Positions 7,839 through 17,262 are shown, counted from the first letter of the stretch. The stretch: 64,000 nt of DNA from Coprobacter secundus (GCA_000803105.1 JTDA01000014.1:54843-118842), one strand, 5' to 3'. Translations and numbers: made by a program. Notes: a model not told the origin generated them from the letters alone.

Positions 7839-9989
7839 TTATTCGATTAGTGCGAAATCAAGTTGTTTTTTCTCTAGATTAGCACGAGCTACTTGTATTC
7901 GAATAGGATCCCCTAAACGATAAATCTTGTGTGTGCGACGTCCCATAAGGCAGTAATTCTTTTCGTCGAATTCATAAAAGTCATCTTCTAAATCCCGTAT
8001 GGGAACCAAACCTTCGCATTTATTCTCGTTTATTTCGACATAAAGTCCCCATTCTGTTACTCCTGATATGACTCCATCATATTCTTCTCCTAATCGTTCA
8101 CTCAAAAACTCTACTTGTTTGTATTTTATAGATGCTCGTTCGGCGCTGGCAGCAGTAAGTTCCATTTCAGAAGAGTGCTTACATTCTTCTTCAAGTTTCT
8201 TTTCATTGACACTTCGTCCTCCTTCGGCGTATCTTGCCAGTAGACGGTGAACCATCATGTCTGGGTATCGGCGTATAGGGGAAGTGAAGTGGGTATAGTA
8301 ATCAAAAGCTAAACCGTAATGACCGACATTGGCGGTCGAATAAGCTGCTTTTGCCATAGTGCGAATAGCTACAGTTTCGATAAGATTTTCTTCTCGTTTT
8401 CCTTGTACATTATCAAGTAAATTATTTATTGATTTTGAAACATCATTTTTATTTCCCTCTGTTTTTAAATTGTATCCAAAACGTCGAATAAATGTTGCTA
8501 AATTGTTCATTTTTTCAGGATCGGGTAAATCGTGTACCCGATATACAAAAGCTTTTGCTTTACGGCCTTTAGGAACTTTTCCTATAGCTTCGGCAACAGT
8601 TCGATTGGCTAATAGCATAAATTCTTCTATTAGTTTATTTGCTTCTTTAGAGGTTTTAAAATACACACTAATAGGTTTTCCGGTTTCATCAATTTCAAAT
8701 TTTACTTCATGCCGATCGAAGTTAATAGCCCCATTCGAAAATCGTTTAGTTCTGAGCTTTTGAGCTAAGTCATTTAAAATAAGTATTTCATCTTTATAAT
8801 CCCCTTTGCCAGATTCGATTACATTTTGGGCTTCCTCATAAGTAAATCTTCGATCAGATTTGATAATAGTGCGGACAATTCTTGAATTTTGAATCTCAGC
8901 TTTGTTATTTAGTTCAAAAATGACGGAATAACATAATTTTTCTTCATTAGGTCGTAGAGAGCATACTTGATTGCACAATCTTTCGGGAAGCATTGGGATA
9001 ACTCGGTCTACAAGATAAATAGATGTCGCCCGTTTTTCAGCCTCTCGGTCAATGATGCTATCAGGTTTTACATAGTAAGTAACGTCGGCAATGTGTACAC
9101 CAACTTCCCATAATCCATTTTTCAGATGACGTACAGATAAAGCATCATCGAAATCTTTTGCATCTTTAGGGTCAATAGTGAAGGTTGTGATACTCCGAAA
9201 ATCTTCTCTGCGTTTTATTTCGTCAGGATATATAGTATCATCTATCTTGTCTGCGGCTTTTTCGACAGTTTGTGGATAACTATAAGGAAGTCCGAATTCG
9301 GCAAGAATAGCATGCATTTCAGTATTGTTTTCTCCAGAAGTACCCAATATGTCTATAACTTCACCGTATGGATTTTTGGCTCTTTCAGGCCAACTTGTGA
9401 TTTGAACAATAGCTTTATCTCCATTTTTTGCACCTTTTAATTTTTCTTTGGGGATAAAAATATCATTTGCCAATATTTTATTGTCAGTAAGTAAAAAAGC
9501 AAAATGTTTTTGGATTTCAAGGGTTCCGATAAAAATTTGTGGCGCTTTTTCTATAATTTCAGTTATTTCTCCCTCTAAAACATGATTTTTCCTTTTAGCA
9601 TAGATTAGGACTTTTACTTTATCTCCATTCATTGCTCTGAGGGAGTTTCGTTCTGCAATAAAAATGGGTTCTCCTTCGTCTTCAGTGATCACGTGATTTT
9701 TGCCATTGCTCCTACGTTCAAATATCCCCTCTACACTTGAAGTTCCACGGTTATTAAATTTATATTTCCCTGGAACAATCTCAATAAGATAATCATCGTC
9801 TTTTAAAGATTCCAAGATTTCGCAAACCATTTGTTTTTGTACTTCAGTCTTTGCTCCAATAACGTGTGATACTTGTTTATAATTGTGAGACCTTGTTGCT
9901 TCCTCACTGAAAAAAGTAATGATACGTTGTTTGATTTCTTCTTTTTTCAGCCTTTTTATTTTGGTTTTATTTTTGTCTTTTTTTCCCAT
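7839..9989 (-). CDS. rnr: Ribonuclease R
   Basis: A 716-residue 3'-5' exoribonuclease of the RNase II/RNB family, which degrades structured RNA. The N-terminal basic helix-turn-helix region is followed by cold-shock/OB domains and the RNB catalytic domain. The catalytic stretch contains TIDPKDAKDFDDALS with the metal-binding aspartates, and ADVTYYV. A C-terminal S1 domain contains GVISGVTEWGLYVEI. I chose ATG 9989 (MGKKDKNKTK); the frame is open for 14 more codons to 10031. Confidence 0.95.
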   Translation of the reverse strand: MGKKDKNKTKIKRLKKEEIKQRIITFFSEEATRSHNYKQVSHVIGAKTEVQKQMVCEILESLKDDDYLIEIVPGKYKFNNRGTSSVEGIFERRSNGKNHVITEDEGEPIFIAERNSLRAMNGDKVKVLIYAKRKNHVLEGEITEIIEKAPQIFIGTLEIQKHFAFLLTDNKILANDIFIPKEKLKGAKNGDKAIVQITSWPERAKNPYGEVIDILGTSGENNTEMHAILAEFGLPYSYPQTVEKAADKIDDTIYPDEIKRREDFRSITTFTIDPKDAKDFDDALSVRHLKNGLWEVGVHIADVTYYVKPDSIIDREAEKRATSIYLVDRVIPMLPERLCNQVCSLRPNEEKLCYSVIFELNNKAEIQNSRIVRTIIKSDRRFTYEEAQNVIESGKGDYKDEILILNDLAQKLRTKRFSNGAINFDRHEVKFEIDETGKPISVYFKTSKEANKLIEEFMLLANRTVAEAIGKVPKGRKAKAFVYRVHDLPDPEKMNNLATFIRRFGYNLKTEGNKNDVSKSINNLLDNVQGKREENLIETVAIRTMAKAAYSTANVGHYGLAFDYYTHFTSPIRRYPDMMVHRLLARYAEGGRSVNEKKLEEECKHSSEMELTAASAERASIKYKQVEFLSERLGEEYDGVISGVTEWGLYVEINENKCEGLVPIRDLEDDFYEFDEKNYCLMGRRTHKIYRLGDPIRIQVARANLEKKQLDFALIE

Positions 9990-10220
9990 ATATTTATTGT
10001 TAGTGTATAATGCTCGAAGATAATCGGGCAAAGAGATTATTTTATAAATAAGCTTTTACAAAGTAAGTGATATTTTTGAGAAATCTTTTATGGAAAATGG
10101 GAAAACTTCTCTGTATTATAGAGAAATGTGTGGTTGAAATCTGTTATTGTAAATTTGTATAAATCTTTATACCTGATATTATTTACTGCTTTTTTTCTGT
10201 TATTTTTTCGAATATTGAGT

Positions 10221-10270
10221 CCTATAAAAGGAAAGGCATTTCTGAACTCAGAAATGCTTCCTTTTATAGG
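10221..10270 (-). terminator. Intrinsic terminator of gyrB
   Basis: Long inverted repeat with outer arms CCTATAAAAGGAA/TTCCTTTTATAGG and inner arms GCATTTCTGA/TCAGAAATGC, separated by a 2-base bulge. It lies 17 bases past the gyrB stop. The rest of the rnr-gyrB spacer (about 10,032-10,220) holds nothing else I recognise. Confidence 0.75.
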
Positions 10271-10287
10271 AATGAAAAATGTACTTG

Positions 10288-12243
10288 TTAAGCATCCACA
10301 TTTGCATAATTTGCATTTTCTTCAATAAATTCACGACGTGGGCCGACGTCTTCACCCATTAACATTGAGAAAATGCGATCAGCTTCAGCTGCGTTTTCTA
10401 TTGTTACTTGATGCAAAATTCTATTTTCGGGATCCATCGTTGTCTCCCAAAGCTGGTGTGCATTCATTTCTCCCAAACCTTTATAACGTTGTGTATGAAT
10501 TTGGTTTTCACTGCCATTTCCATATTTTAAAATAAATTGTTGTCGTTGCTCGTCTGTCCAACAATATTCTTCGACTTTTCCTTTTTTACAAAGATATAGA
10601 GGTGGAGTAGCCAGATATAAATATCCGTTTTCTATAAGAGGACGCATATGCCTGAAGAAGAAAGTCATAATTAATGTCGCTATATGACTCCCGTCGACGT
10701 CGGCATCGGTCATTATAATAATTTTATGATAACGTAGCTTGGAGATGTTTGCTTCTTTTGTGTCATCTTCTGTCCCAATGGTTACTCCTAATGCTGTATA
10801 TATATTGCGAATTTCTTGGCTTTCAAGGACTTTATGATGCATGGCCTTTTCTACATTTAGAATTTTACCGCGCAATGGTAAAATAGCTTGAAAAGCACGG
10901 TCACGTCCTTGTTTCGCTGTTCCACCAGCAGAATCCCCTTCGACCAAGAATATTTCACAATCCTCTGGGGTTCGTTTTGAGCAATCAGCTAATTTTCCGG
11001 GTAAGCCACCTCCTGATAGTGGTGATTTGCGTTGTACCATTTCTCTGGCATGACGGGCGGCATGACGGGCAGTTGCTGCTAAGATAACTTTCTCGACAAT
11101 TGCTTTTGCCGGTTTGGGATTTTCTTCCAGATAATTGCGTAAGGCTTCACTTACAGCTACGTCTACAGCTCCGATTACTTCATTATTTCCTAATTTAGTT
11201 TTGGTTTGTCCTTCGAATTGAGGCTCCATGACTTTTACTGAAATAACAGCGGTAAGGCCTTCTCTAAAATCATCACTGCTAATCTCTACTTTTACTTTTT
11301 CGAGCATTTTAGAGTCTTCGGCATATTTTTTCAATGTACGGGTTAATCCACGCCGGAATCCAGCTAAATGAGTTCCACCTTCTATGGTGTTGATATTGTT
11401 TACGTAAGAGTAGATGTTTTCATTGTATGAAGTGTTGTACGTCATAGCGACTTCTACAGGAACACCTTGTTTTTCTGTATTGATATGTATAATATCTTCT
11501 ATAAGATGTTCTTTGGAGCTGTCGATATATCGAACGAATTCTTTTAGGCCTTCGATGGAATAAAATTCTTCCTTTTTGTATTCTCCATTTTCTTTTTTCT
11601 CTCGTTTATCAGTTAAGGACAGATAAATGCCTGCATTCAGAAATGCTAAATCCCGTAAACGAGAGGCTAAAATATTTGCTTGGTAAACTACATCAGAAAA
11701 AATATCACCGTCGGGTTTGAATGTGATTGTTGTCCCAGTTTCGGTTGTTGTTCCGATGATCTCAACGTCATGAAGCGGTTTCCCACAAGAATATTCTTGC
11801 ATGTATATTTTCCCGTTTCTTTTTATTTCTGCTCGGAGATAAGTTGATAATGCATTTACGCACGATACACCTACACCATGTAACCCTCCCGATACTTTAT
11901 AAGAGCCTTTGTCAAATTTACCTCCGGCATGAAGTACAGTTAATACAACTTCAAGAGCAGATTTATGCTCTTTTTCATGCATATCGACCGGAATACCTCG
12001 TCCATTATCTACAACTGTGATAGAATTATCTTCATTGATGAATACGTCGATGTGAGTGGCATATCCGGCAAGTGCCTCATCAATAGAGTTGTCAACTACT
12101 TCATAAACTAAATGATGCAAACCTTTTACGCCGATGTCGCCGATATACATGGCCGGACGTTTTCTTACCGCTTCGAGACCTTCAAGCACTTGGATGCTGT
12201 CGGCAGAGTACGAAGCGTTGTTAGCCTTTTGTTCTTCTGACAT
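10288..12243 (-). CDS. gyrB: DNA gyrase subunit B
   Basis: A 651-residue gyrase ATPase subunit that, with GyrA, introduces negative supercoils. Canonical motifs are present: RKRPAMYIGD, VDNSIDEALAG, GLHGVGVSCVNALS, QTKTKLGN, the TOPRIM motif VEGDSAGG, and IIIMTDADVDGSH. The C-terminus HTQRYKGLGEMN and PENRILHQV are typical of GyrB rather than ParE. It is monocistronic, with its own terminator downstream. Confidence 0.97.
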   Translation of the reverse strand: MSEEQKANNASYSADSIQVLEGLEAVRKRPAMYIGDIGVKGLHHLVYEVVDNSIDEALAGYATHIDVFINEDNSITVVDNGRGIPVDMHEKEHKSALEVVLTVLHAGGKFDKGSYKVSGGLHGVGVSCVNALSTYLRAEIKRNGKIYMQEYSCGKPLHDVEIIGTTTETGTTITFKPDGDIFSDVVYQANILASRLRDLAFLNAGIYLSLTDKREKKENGEYKKEEFYSIEGLKEFVRYIDSSKEHLIEDIIHINTEKQGVPVEVAMTYNTSYNENIYSYVNNINTIEGGTHLAGFRRGLTRTLKKYAEDSKMLEKVKVEISSDDFREGLTAVISVKVMEPQFEGQTKTKLGNNEVIGAVDVAVSEALRNYLEENPKPAKAIVEKVILAATARHAARHAREMVQRKSPLSGGGLPGKLADCSKRTPEDCEIFLVEGDSAGGTAKQGRDRAFQAILPLRGKILNVEKAMHHKVLESQEIRNIYTALGVTIGTEDDTKEANISKLRYHKIIIMTDADVDGSHIATLIMTFFFRHMRPLIENGYLYLATPPLYLCKKGKVEEYCWTDEQRQQFILKYGNGSENQIHTQRYKGLGEMNAHQLWETTMDPENRILHQVTIENAAEADRIFSMLMGEDVGPRREFIEENANYANVDA

Positions 12244-12320
12244 ATTTTTTTTGTATGTTTTTGTTTTTTAAACTGATAGATGAATCTGATGCAGAATGAG
12301 CAATCGAATTCAAGAATAAA

Positions 12321-12328
12321 CAAAGTTA
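12321..12328 (-). promoter_or_regulatory. Promoter -7 box for gyrB
   Basis: The minus strand reads TAACTTTG, matching TANNTTTG, 77 bases upstream of the gyrB ATG. A good -33 element is not evident. Confidence 0.5.
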
Positions 12329-12406
12329 GCAAAAAAACTCGGATAGATAAAATCTGATGAATAGATTTTCGTTAAAATAACCTGCTAGAAAAATAAAATA
12401 TAAAAT

Positions 12407-12436
12407 GAAAAAGCACTAAGAAAAATCTTAATGCTT
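12407..12436 (-). terminator. Terminator of the tRNA-Glu/rpsT transcript
   Basis: On the minus strand a 10-bp stem (AGCATTAAGA/TCTTAGTGCT, one G-U pair) with a TTTT loop is followed by TTTTTC. It lies just past the second tRNA-Glu. Confidence 0.75.
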
Positions 12437-12440
12437 AAAG

Positions 12441-12512
12441 TAGCCCATAGGGGAATCGAACCCCTCTTTCAAGAATGAAAATCTTGCGTCCTAGCCGATA
12501 GACGAATGGGCC
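12441..12512 (-). tRNA. tRNA-Glu (anticodon TTC), downstream copy
   Basis: A 72-base cloverleaf on the minus strand. The acceptor is GGCCCAT paired with ATGGGCT plus discriminator A. The anticodon stem is CAAGA/TCTTG with loop TTTTCAT, giving anticodon TTC for GAA/GAG. The T arm is GGGGTTCGATTCCCC. CCA is not encoded. It is identical to the copy at 12852-12923, and rpsT lies between them. Confidence 0.96.
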
Positions 12513-12562
12513 TTCTCAATATGATAGAACTTATATGAGTCCTATCGGATATTCTAATCTAA

Positions 12563-12814
12563 TTAAAGCTTGTTGATATATAATGCTAATTTAGATTTTA
12601 GATTGCTTGCTTTGTTTTTGTGAATAACATTCTTCTTTGCTAACTTATCGAGCATTGAGCTAACTTTCACATATAAAGCTGCAGCATCATCTTTAACAGT
12701 AGTAGCACGCAATTTTCTCACTGCATTTCTTGCAGTCTTTGCATAGTATCTGTTTCGCAATTTTTTAGCTTGCGCTTGTCTGATTCTTTTGATAGATGAT
12801 TTGTGATTTGCCAT
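12563..12814 (-). CDS. rpsT: 30S ribosomal protein S20
   Basis: An 83-residue, very basic small-subunit protein that binds 16S rRNA. MANHKSSIKRIRQAQAKKLR and the Lys/Arg-rich helices are characteristic. It sits between two identical tRNA-Glu genes in one apparent transcript, so its mRNA is probably released by tRNA processing. AAGGAG lies about nine bases before the ATG, a better ribosome binding site than most genes here have. Confidence 0.97.
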   Translation of the reverse strand: MANHKSSIKRIRQAQAKKLRNRYYAKTARNAVRKLRATTVKDDAAALYVKVSSMLDKLAKKNVIHKNKASNLKSKLALYINKL

Positions 12815-12851
12815 TCGACTAATCTCCTTATATTTTTATTAATTTTATTTG

Positions 12852-12923
12852 TAGCCCATAGGGGAATCGAACCCCTCTTTCAAGAATGAAAATCTTGCGT
12901 CCTAGCCGATAGACGAATGGGCC
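12852..12923 (-). tRNA. tRNA-Glu (anticodon TTC), promoter-proximal copy
   Basis: Identical over all 72 bases to the copy at 12441-12512, with the same cloverleaf and anticodon TTC. It starts about 45 bases downstream of a strong promoter and is followed after 37 bases by rpsT. Confidence 0.96.
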
Positions 12924-12974
12924 TTCTTCGAAAAGTCTATAATTATCTCTTATAGGTTTTCTCAAATGCGAGTG

Positions 12975-13005
12975 CAAATATAGAGCTGTTTTTTTAATTG
13001 ACAAA
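12975..13005 (-). promoter_or_regulatory. Promoter for tRNA-Glu-rpsT-tRNA-Glu
   Basis: On the minus strand, TTTG (13002-13005) is separated by 19 bases from TATATTTG (12975-12982). Both elements and the spacing fit the Bacteroidetes sigma-ABfr consensus. Confidence 0.8.
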
Positions 13006-13153
13006 ATATTTGATAAAAAAATATGCCTAAACGGTATCTTTTTATGCATTTCCGTTATGTTTTGCCATATATATTGCCTTGCTAAAGCTGCATGACCTCT
13101 TTTTAGTTATCATTTTGACTCTTTGATAAGAATAAATATTAATCTCTTTCCAT

Positions 13154-13182
13154 TTTGATATTATACAAAAACATTATTTTTG
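13154..13182 (+). promoter_or_regulatory. Promoter of recO
   Basis: TTTG (13154-13157), a 17-base spacer and TATTTTTG (13175-13182) match the consensus. The predicted transcript start lies just before ATG 13200, giving a very short leader and supporting that start. Confidence 0.7.
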
Positions 13183-13199
13183 TGCTAAATTATCGTAGG

Positions 13200-13925
13200 A
13201 TGCTGGATAAAACAACTGGAATTGTTTTAAGTATAACGGCTTATAATGATAAGGCGTCATTGGTTCATGTTTATACAGAAAAATATGGGCGAATTACCTA
13301 TGCATTACCTTTACAACAAGGTAAAAAGAGCCGTCTTATGAGGACATTGCTTTCTCCATTTGCTATTTTATATATTGACGGAGAAATTAAGCCAAGGCAA
13401 GATATTCAGCGCATTAAGGATGTTCAGACCGCTGTCCCTGTATCTCGATTACATTATGATCCAATAAAAAATGCAATTACGCTTTTTCTTGCCGAGTTTC
13501 TCTCGAAAGTTATTCGTGAGCCTGAACCTAATAATTCTTTTTTTAGATTTTTGTTACAATCAATACAATTACTTAATTTGATGGAGGATGGAAAGGCTAA
13601 TTTCCATATTTGCTTTCTTATCGAATTGACTGGTTATATGGGGTTTTATCCCAATATTTCCGGATATAAAAAAGGTGATTTTTTTGATTTGATAAATGGA
13701 GTTTTTTCTGCTGTTCGTCCCAATCATTCTTATTTTTTATCTTCGATGGAAGCTAGAGTATTTTATAAAATAATGAGAATGAATTATAATAATTTGCATT
13801 TGTTCCAGTTTAATCGAGGAGAACGATCTGAAATTTTAGACTATATAATAACTTACTTTAAATTGCATCATGCTGGATTTCAGGAGTTGAAATCTTTGGA
13901 TGTATTGAAAGCCCTCTTTGATTAA
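13200..13925 (+). CDS. recO: DNA repair protein RecO
   Basis: A 241-residue recombination mediator that works with RecR and RecF to load RecA at gaps. The N-terminal OB fold begins MLDKTTGIVLSITAYNDKAS and contains VYTEKYGRITYALP, as in RecO proteins. The C-terminal part is helical. I chose ATG 13200 on homology and promoter position; an in-frame start at 13155 lies within the promoter. It is followed by the tRNA-Arg promoter. Confidence 0.93.
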   Translation: MLDKTTGIVLSITAYNDKASLVHVYTEKYGRITYALPLQQGKKSRLMRTLLSPFAILYIDGEIKPRQDIQRIKDVQTAVPVSRLHYDPIKNAITLFLAEFLSKVIREPEPNNSFFRFLLQSIQLLNLMEDGKANFHICFLIELTGYMGFYPNISGYKKGDFFDLINGVFSAVRPNHSYFLSSMEARVFYKIMRMNYNNLHLFQFNRGERSEILDYIITYFKLHHAGFQELKSLDVLKALFD

Positions 13926-13931
13926 TTCTGA

Positions 13932-13963
13932 TTTGGCTACATGAAGATTTTATTGTATTTTTG
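13932..13963 (+). promoter_or_regulatory. Promoter of tRNA-Arg
   Basis: TTTG (13932-13935), a 20-base spacer and TATTTTTG (13956-13963) match the consensus and end 15 bases before the tRNA 5' end. Confidence 0.75.
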
Positions 13964-13978
13964 TATCAAAATATAAAA

Positions 13979-14050
13979 GTCTTTGTAGTTCAATGGATAG
14001 AACGAAAGTTTCCTAAACTTTAGATCCGGGTTCGATTCCCGGCGAAGATA
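13979..14050 (+). tRNA. tRNA-Arg (anticodon CCT)
   Basis: A 72-base cloverleaf. The acceptor GTCTTTG pairs with CGAAGAT (including G-U pairs) plus discriminator A. The anticodon stem is AAAGT/ACTTT with loop TTCCTAA, giving CCT, which reads AGG. The T arm is CCGGGTTCGATTCCCGG. CCA is not encoded. The last four bases are also the first bases of the terminator palindrome. Confidence 0.94.
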
Positions 14051-14091
14051 CAAAAAAGCTGTAATGATTATCATTACAGCTTTTTTGTATC
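14047..14091 (+). terminator. Terminator palindrome overlapping the tRNA-Arg 3' end
   Basis: A 21-bp perfect inverted repeat (14047-14067 and 14071-14091) with a 3-base loop. The arms carry GCTGTAATGA/TCATTACAGC next to A6/T6 runs, so it can act as an intrinsic terminator on either strand. Unusually, its left arm includes the last four tRNA bases. Confidence 0.8.
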
Positions 14092-14144
14092 TTATAAATG
14101 AAGAGAGCCAGAGATTATAATCTCTGGCTCTCTTCATTTATAAG
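14091..14144 (-). terminator. 54-bp perfect palindrome downstream of secDF
   Basis: Positions 14091-14117 are the exact reverse complement of 14118-14144, with core GAGATTATAATCTC. It starts 14 bases past the secDF stop on the minus strand and shares base 14091 with the tRNA-Arg terminator. It has no long T tract of its own. It probably acts with the adjacent hairpin as a convergent terminator. Confidence 0.65.
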
Positions 14145-14157
14145 ATAGTTCACTAAC

Positions 14158-17100
14158 TTACTTTTTTAAGGATGCAGCTTCTTGTGCTTGTTCCTTTTTT
14201 TGTTTGCGGCTTTGTAATTCATAAGCAATGGGGACAGCCATGAAGAGTGTGGAAAGAGTACCTATAATTACACCTAATAGCATGGCGAATGTAAAGCTAC
14301 GGATTGTATCTCCTCCTAATACAAAGATACATATCAAAACAATTGCCGTACTCAATGATGTACTGATAGTACGAGATAATGTACTATTTAGAGCATCGTT
14401 AATGACGATAAATTTGTCTCGTTTTGGATAAATATTGGCAACTTCTCGAACACGGTCAAATACAACAACTTTATCATTTACTGAGTATCCAATCACTGTT
14501 AGAATAGCAGCAATAAAAGATTGATCGATTTCCATGGAGAATGGTAAGATTCCATAGAATATGGAATAGAAGCCGATGATAATGACAGTATCGAATGCCA
14601 ATGCAACTAAGGTTCCTACACTAAACGAGATGTCTCGGAATCGTAATAAAATGTAAAGAGCAATAGCGATAAGGGAGAATAATACTGCCCAGAATGCTGC
14701 AATTTTAATATCATCAGCAATACTTGGTCCCACTTTTTGGGTACTCATGATATGCTGGTCTTTAAATTGAGCTTGAGATTCATCTCCAATTAAATTGCCG
14801 TTTTTGATTGAGCGATATATCTTACCTTCGATTTCTTCGTCAATTCCATCGGAGCTATCCATAATTTTGTAATTGGTAGAGATGCGAACTTGGTTGTCAC
14901 TACCAATTGTGATTACGGATAAAGTGCTTCCTTCAAATTCCGGTTTTAGCAAGTTTGCAATTTCTTGAGTATTTACAGTCTTGTCAAAACGAACTACATA
15001 GTTACGACCTCCAGTGAATTCAATGCCTTGATTCAATCCTTTGGTCGCAAATGAGATAGCTCCAATTACTACTAATATTCCTGCTACAATGTATCCGATT
15101 TTGCGTTTTCCAAGGAAATTGATATTTGGATGAGCCAATAAATTCTTTGTCAAAGAAGTCGTAAATGTTAAGTTCTTGAACCATCCTTTTTCAAGACCTT
15201 TTTCAAATACTAAACGCGTTAGGAATACGGCTGTAAAGAATGACATAATAATACCGATAATCAATGTGGTTGCAAAGCCCTTGATAGGTCCTGTTCCGAA
15301 AAAGAATAGGATAATACCGGTAATAACAGATGTCAAGTTTGAGTCAAAGATTGCAGAGAATGCATTTTTGTAACCGTCGGTAATTGCTGATTTTAGATTT
15401 TTGCCTAACCGGAGTTCTTCTTTTGATCTTTCAAAGATAAGTACATTTGCATCCACGGCCATACCTAATGATAATACTAACCCTGCAATACCTGAAAGTG
15501 TAAGTACAGCTTGGAATGATGCCAATACTCCTAAAGTAAAGAACATATTACAGATAAGTCCTCCATTGGCAATCAATCCTGGTACTACACCATATACGCT
15601 GATCATGTAAACCATTAACAATATAAGTGCGAAAATGAATGACATGATACCGCTTTGTATAGCTTCTTGTCCTAATGACGGACCGATAATATCTTCTTGT
15701 ACAATTTTGACAGAAGCTGCCATTTTACCGGATTTCAGTACATTAGCTAAGTCTTTTGCTTCTTCTGGAGTGAAATTTCCAGATATTTGTGAACTACCTC
15801 CTGATATTTCTGTATTTACTACAGGGAAAGAATACACTTGATTGTCAAGGACAATAGCGATACATTTTCCAATATTTTCACGAGTAAGTTGTTCCCATAT
15901 TTTGGACCCTTCAGCATTCATCGTCATGCTTACAACGGCTGAGTTAGTTGTACGGTCAAAATCTTCCCGGGCGTCGGTAATAACGTCTCCTTCCAATGGG
16001 GGGCGACCTCCATTCGTCGCTTTTAATGCTACTAATTGATAATATTGTTCTTTTTCGTCAATTGCTTTCACTGTCCATTTGAACATGATATTGGCAGGTA
16101 ACAATTCACGAACTTGAGGTATTTGCAAATAATGGTTGACTGCCGCTGTATCGGAATAATGCGCTATTCCGACTGCAGGACTTTGACTGACTGCACCCTG
16201 TTGGGAAACGTTGAGTTGCAACTTGGCGAATAATGGATTCTGTTTTTTCCAAGTTTCAATTCTTTGCTGGTCGCTTTCTGTCTTATTTAATTCTTTTTTG
16301 ATTTTCTGAGCAACACTATCTTGAACATTAGTTGGATTTTGTGCTAAAGTTGTACTGTCAACGCTTGCTGTGGTATTTTTTACTACGGATGTGCTATCTG
16401 TTGTAAGATTTTCTGCTTGAGCAATGATATCATTTGCTGCAGCCAATTGATTGTAGAACTCACTTAAGTTATAAGTTTCCCAGAATTCAAGGTTAGCACT
16501 TCCTTGCAGGAGTTTTCTAACACGTTCAGGCTCTTTTACACCGGGAAGTTCGACTAAGATACGTCCGTCTTTTTCCAAACGTTGAATATTAGGAGCGACA
16601 ACCCCGAAACGGTCTATACGCGTACGAAGAACGTTGAACGAATTGTCGATAGCGTCATCCAACTCGGAACGAAGAACTTTGAGTACTTCATCATTTGTTG
16701 CATTTGGTGTAATCTTATCTTTTAATTGATACGTGCTAAAAATAGCTGCTAAACGGACATTCGGGTCCAGTTTTCTATACTCATTGTAAAATGCTGATAA
16801 GAAATCTTTGTTTTCGGCTTGGTTAGCTGTTGCGATAGCTAAAGCTTTGTTGAAATTGGGGTCGAGGTTATTGTTCGAAAGAGATTTGAGAACGTCTGCT
16901 ACAGAAATCTGTAAAGTTACATTCATACCACCTTTTAAATCTAGACCGAGGCCAATTTCCATTTCACGGCACTGTTTAAAGGTATAATACCATAAATACA
17001 CTTTTTCAGTCGAAATAGAGTCCATGTATTGGGCATACTTCGTGCTATCTCCGTTTGCGTATTCTTCCGCTTTATTCGTCTGATATCGGGTCACCAGAGA

Positions 17101-17172
17101 GAATGACAGGTAAAATAAGCATACTAGCGTAAGTAATACCGCAAAAACTCTAATAAATCCTTTGTTTTGCAT
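14158..17172 (-). CDS. secDF: Fused protein translocase subunits SecD-SecF
   Basis: A 1004-residue fusion of the proton-motive-force-driven SecD and SecF subunits, which pull preproteins out of SecYEG into the periplasm. The SecD part has the D1 motif LGLDLKGGMN near residue 75, a long periplasmic domain with RIDRFGVVAPNIQ and RILVELPGV, and membrane helices including GMAVDANVLIFER. The SecF part begins around residue 715 with QGIEFTGGRNYVV and has TVIGYSVNDKVVVFDRVRE. A Ser/Thr/Gln-rich insertion lies in the periplasmic SecD region near residues 250-300. The fusion is usual in Bacteroidetes. It has its own promoter and terminator. Confidence 0.97.
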   Translation of the reverse strand: MQNKGFIRVFAVLLTLVCLFYLSFSLVTRYQTNKAEEYANGDSTKYAQYMDSISTEKVYLWYYTFKQCREMEIGLGLDLKGGMNVTLQISVADVLKSLSNNNLDPNFNKALAIATANQAENKDFLSAFYNEYRKLDPNVRLAAIFSTYQLKDKITPNATNDEVLKVLRSELDDAIDNSFNVLRTRIDRFGVVAPNIQRLEKDGRILVELPGVKEPERVRKLLQGSANLEFWETYNLSEFYNQLAAANDIIAQAENLTTDSTSVVKNTTASVDSTTLAQNPTNVQDSVAQKIKKELNKTESDQQRIETWKKQNPLFAKLQLNVSQQGAVSQSPAVGIAHYSDTAAVNHYLQIPQVRELLPANIMFKWTVKAIDEKEQYYQLVALKATNGGRPPLEGDVITDAREDFDRTTNSAVVSMTMNAEGSKIWEQLTRENIGKCIAIVLDNQVYSFPVVNTEISGGSSQISGNFTPEEAKDLANVLKSGKMAASVKIVQEDIIGPSLGQEAIQSGIMSFIFALILLMVYMISVYGVVPGLIANGGLICNMFFTLGVLASFQAVLTLSGIAGLVLSLGMAVDANVLIFERSKEELRLGKNLKSAITDGYKNAFSAIFDSNLTSVITGIILFFFGTGPIKGFATTLIIGIIMSFFTAVFLTRLVFEKGLEKGWFKNLTFTTSLTKNLLAHPNINFLGKRKIGYIVAGILVVIGAISFATKGLNQGIEFTGGRNYVVRFDKTVNTQEIANLLKPEFEGSTLSVITIGSDNQVRISTNYKIMDSSDGIDEEIEGKIYRSIKNGNLIGDESQAQFKDQHIMSTQKVGPSIADDIKIAAFWAVLFSLIAIALYILLRFRDISFSVGTLVALAFDTVIIIGFYSIFYGILPFSMEIDQSFIAAILTVIGYSVNDKVVVFDRVREVANIYPKRDKFIVINDALNSTLSRTISTSLSTAIVLICIFVLGGDTIRSFTFAMLLGVIIGTLSTLFMAVPIAYELQSRKQKKEQAQEAASLKK

Positions 17173-17228
17173 AAGATTATTACTTTATGATTTTTATTTA
17201 ATTTGATTATCGCATTTTTAATAAGGTG

Positions 17229-17262
17229 CAAATATATGTTTTTTTTCAATTCGGCTAACAAA
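17229..17262 (-). promoter_or_regulatory. Promoter of secDF
   Basis: The minus strand shows TTTG (17259-17262), a 22-base spacer and TATATTTG (17229-17236), 56 bases before the secDF start. Confidence 0.65.

Noticed and set aside
10128..10328. Short + strand frame between rnr and gyrB
   Set aside because: It runs through the gyrB terminator and into gyrB antisense.
13937..14137. A minus-strand frame across tRNA-Arg
   Set aside because: It is the complement of the tRNA and the palindrome; not a plausible protein.
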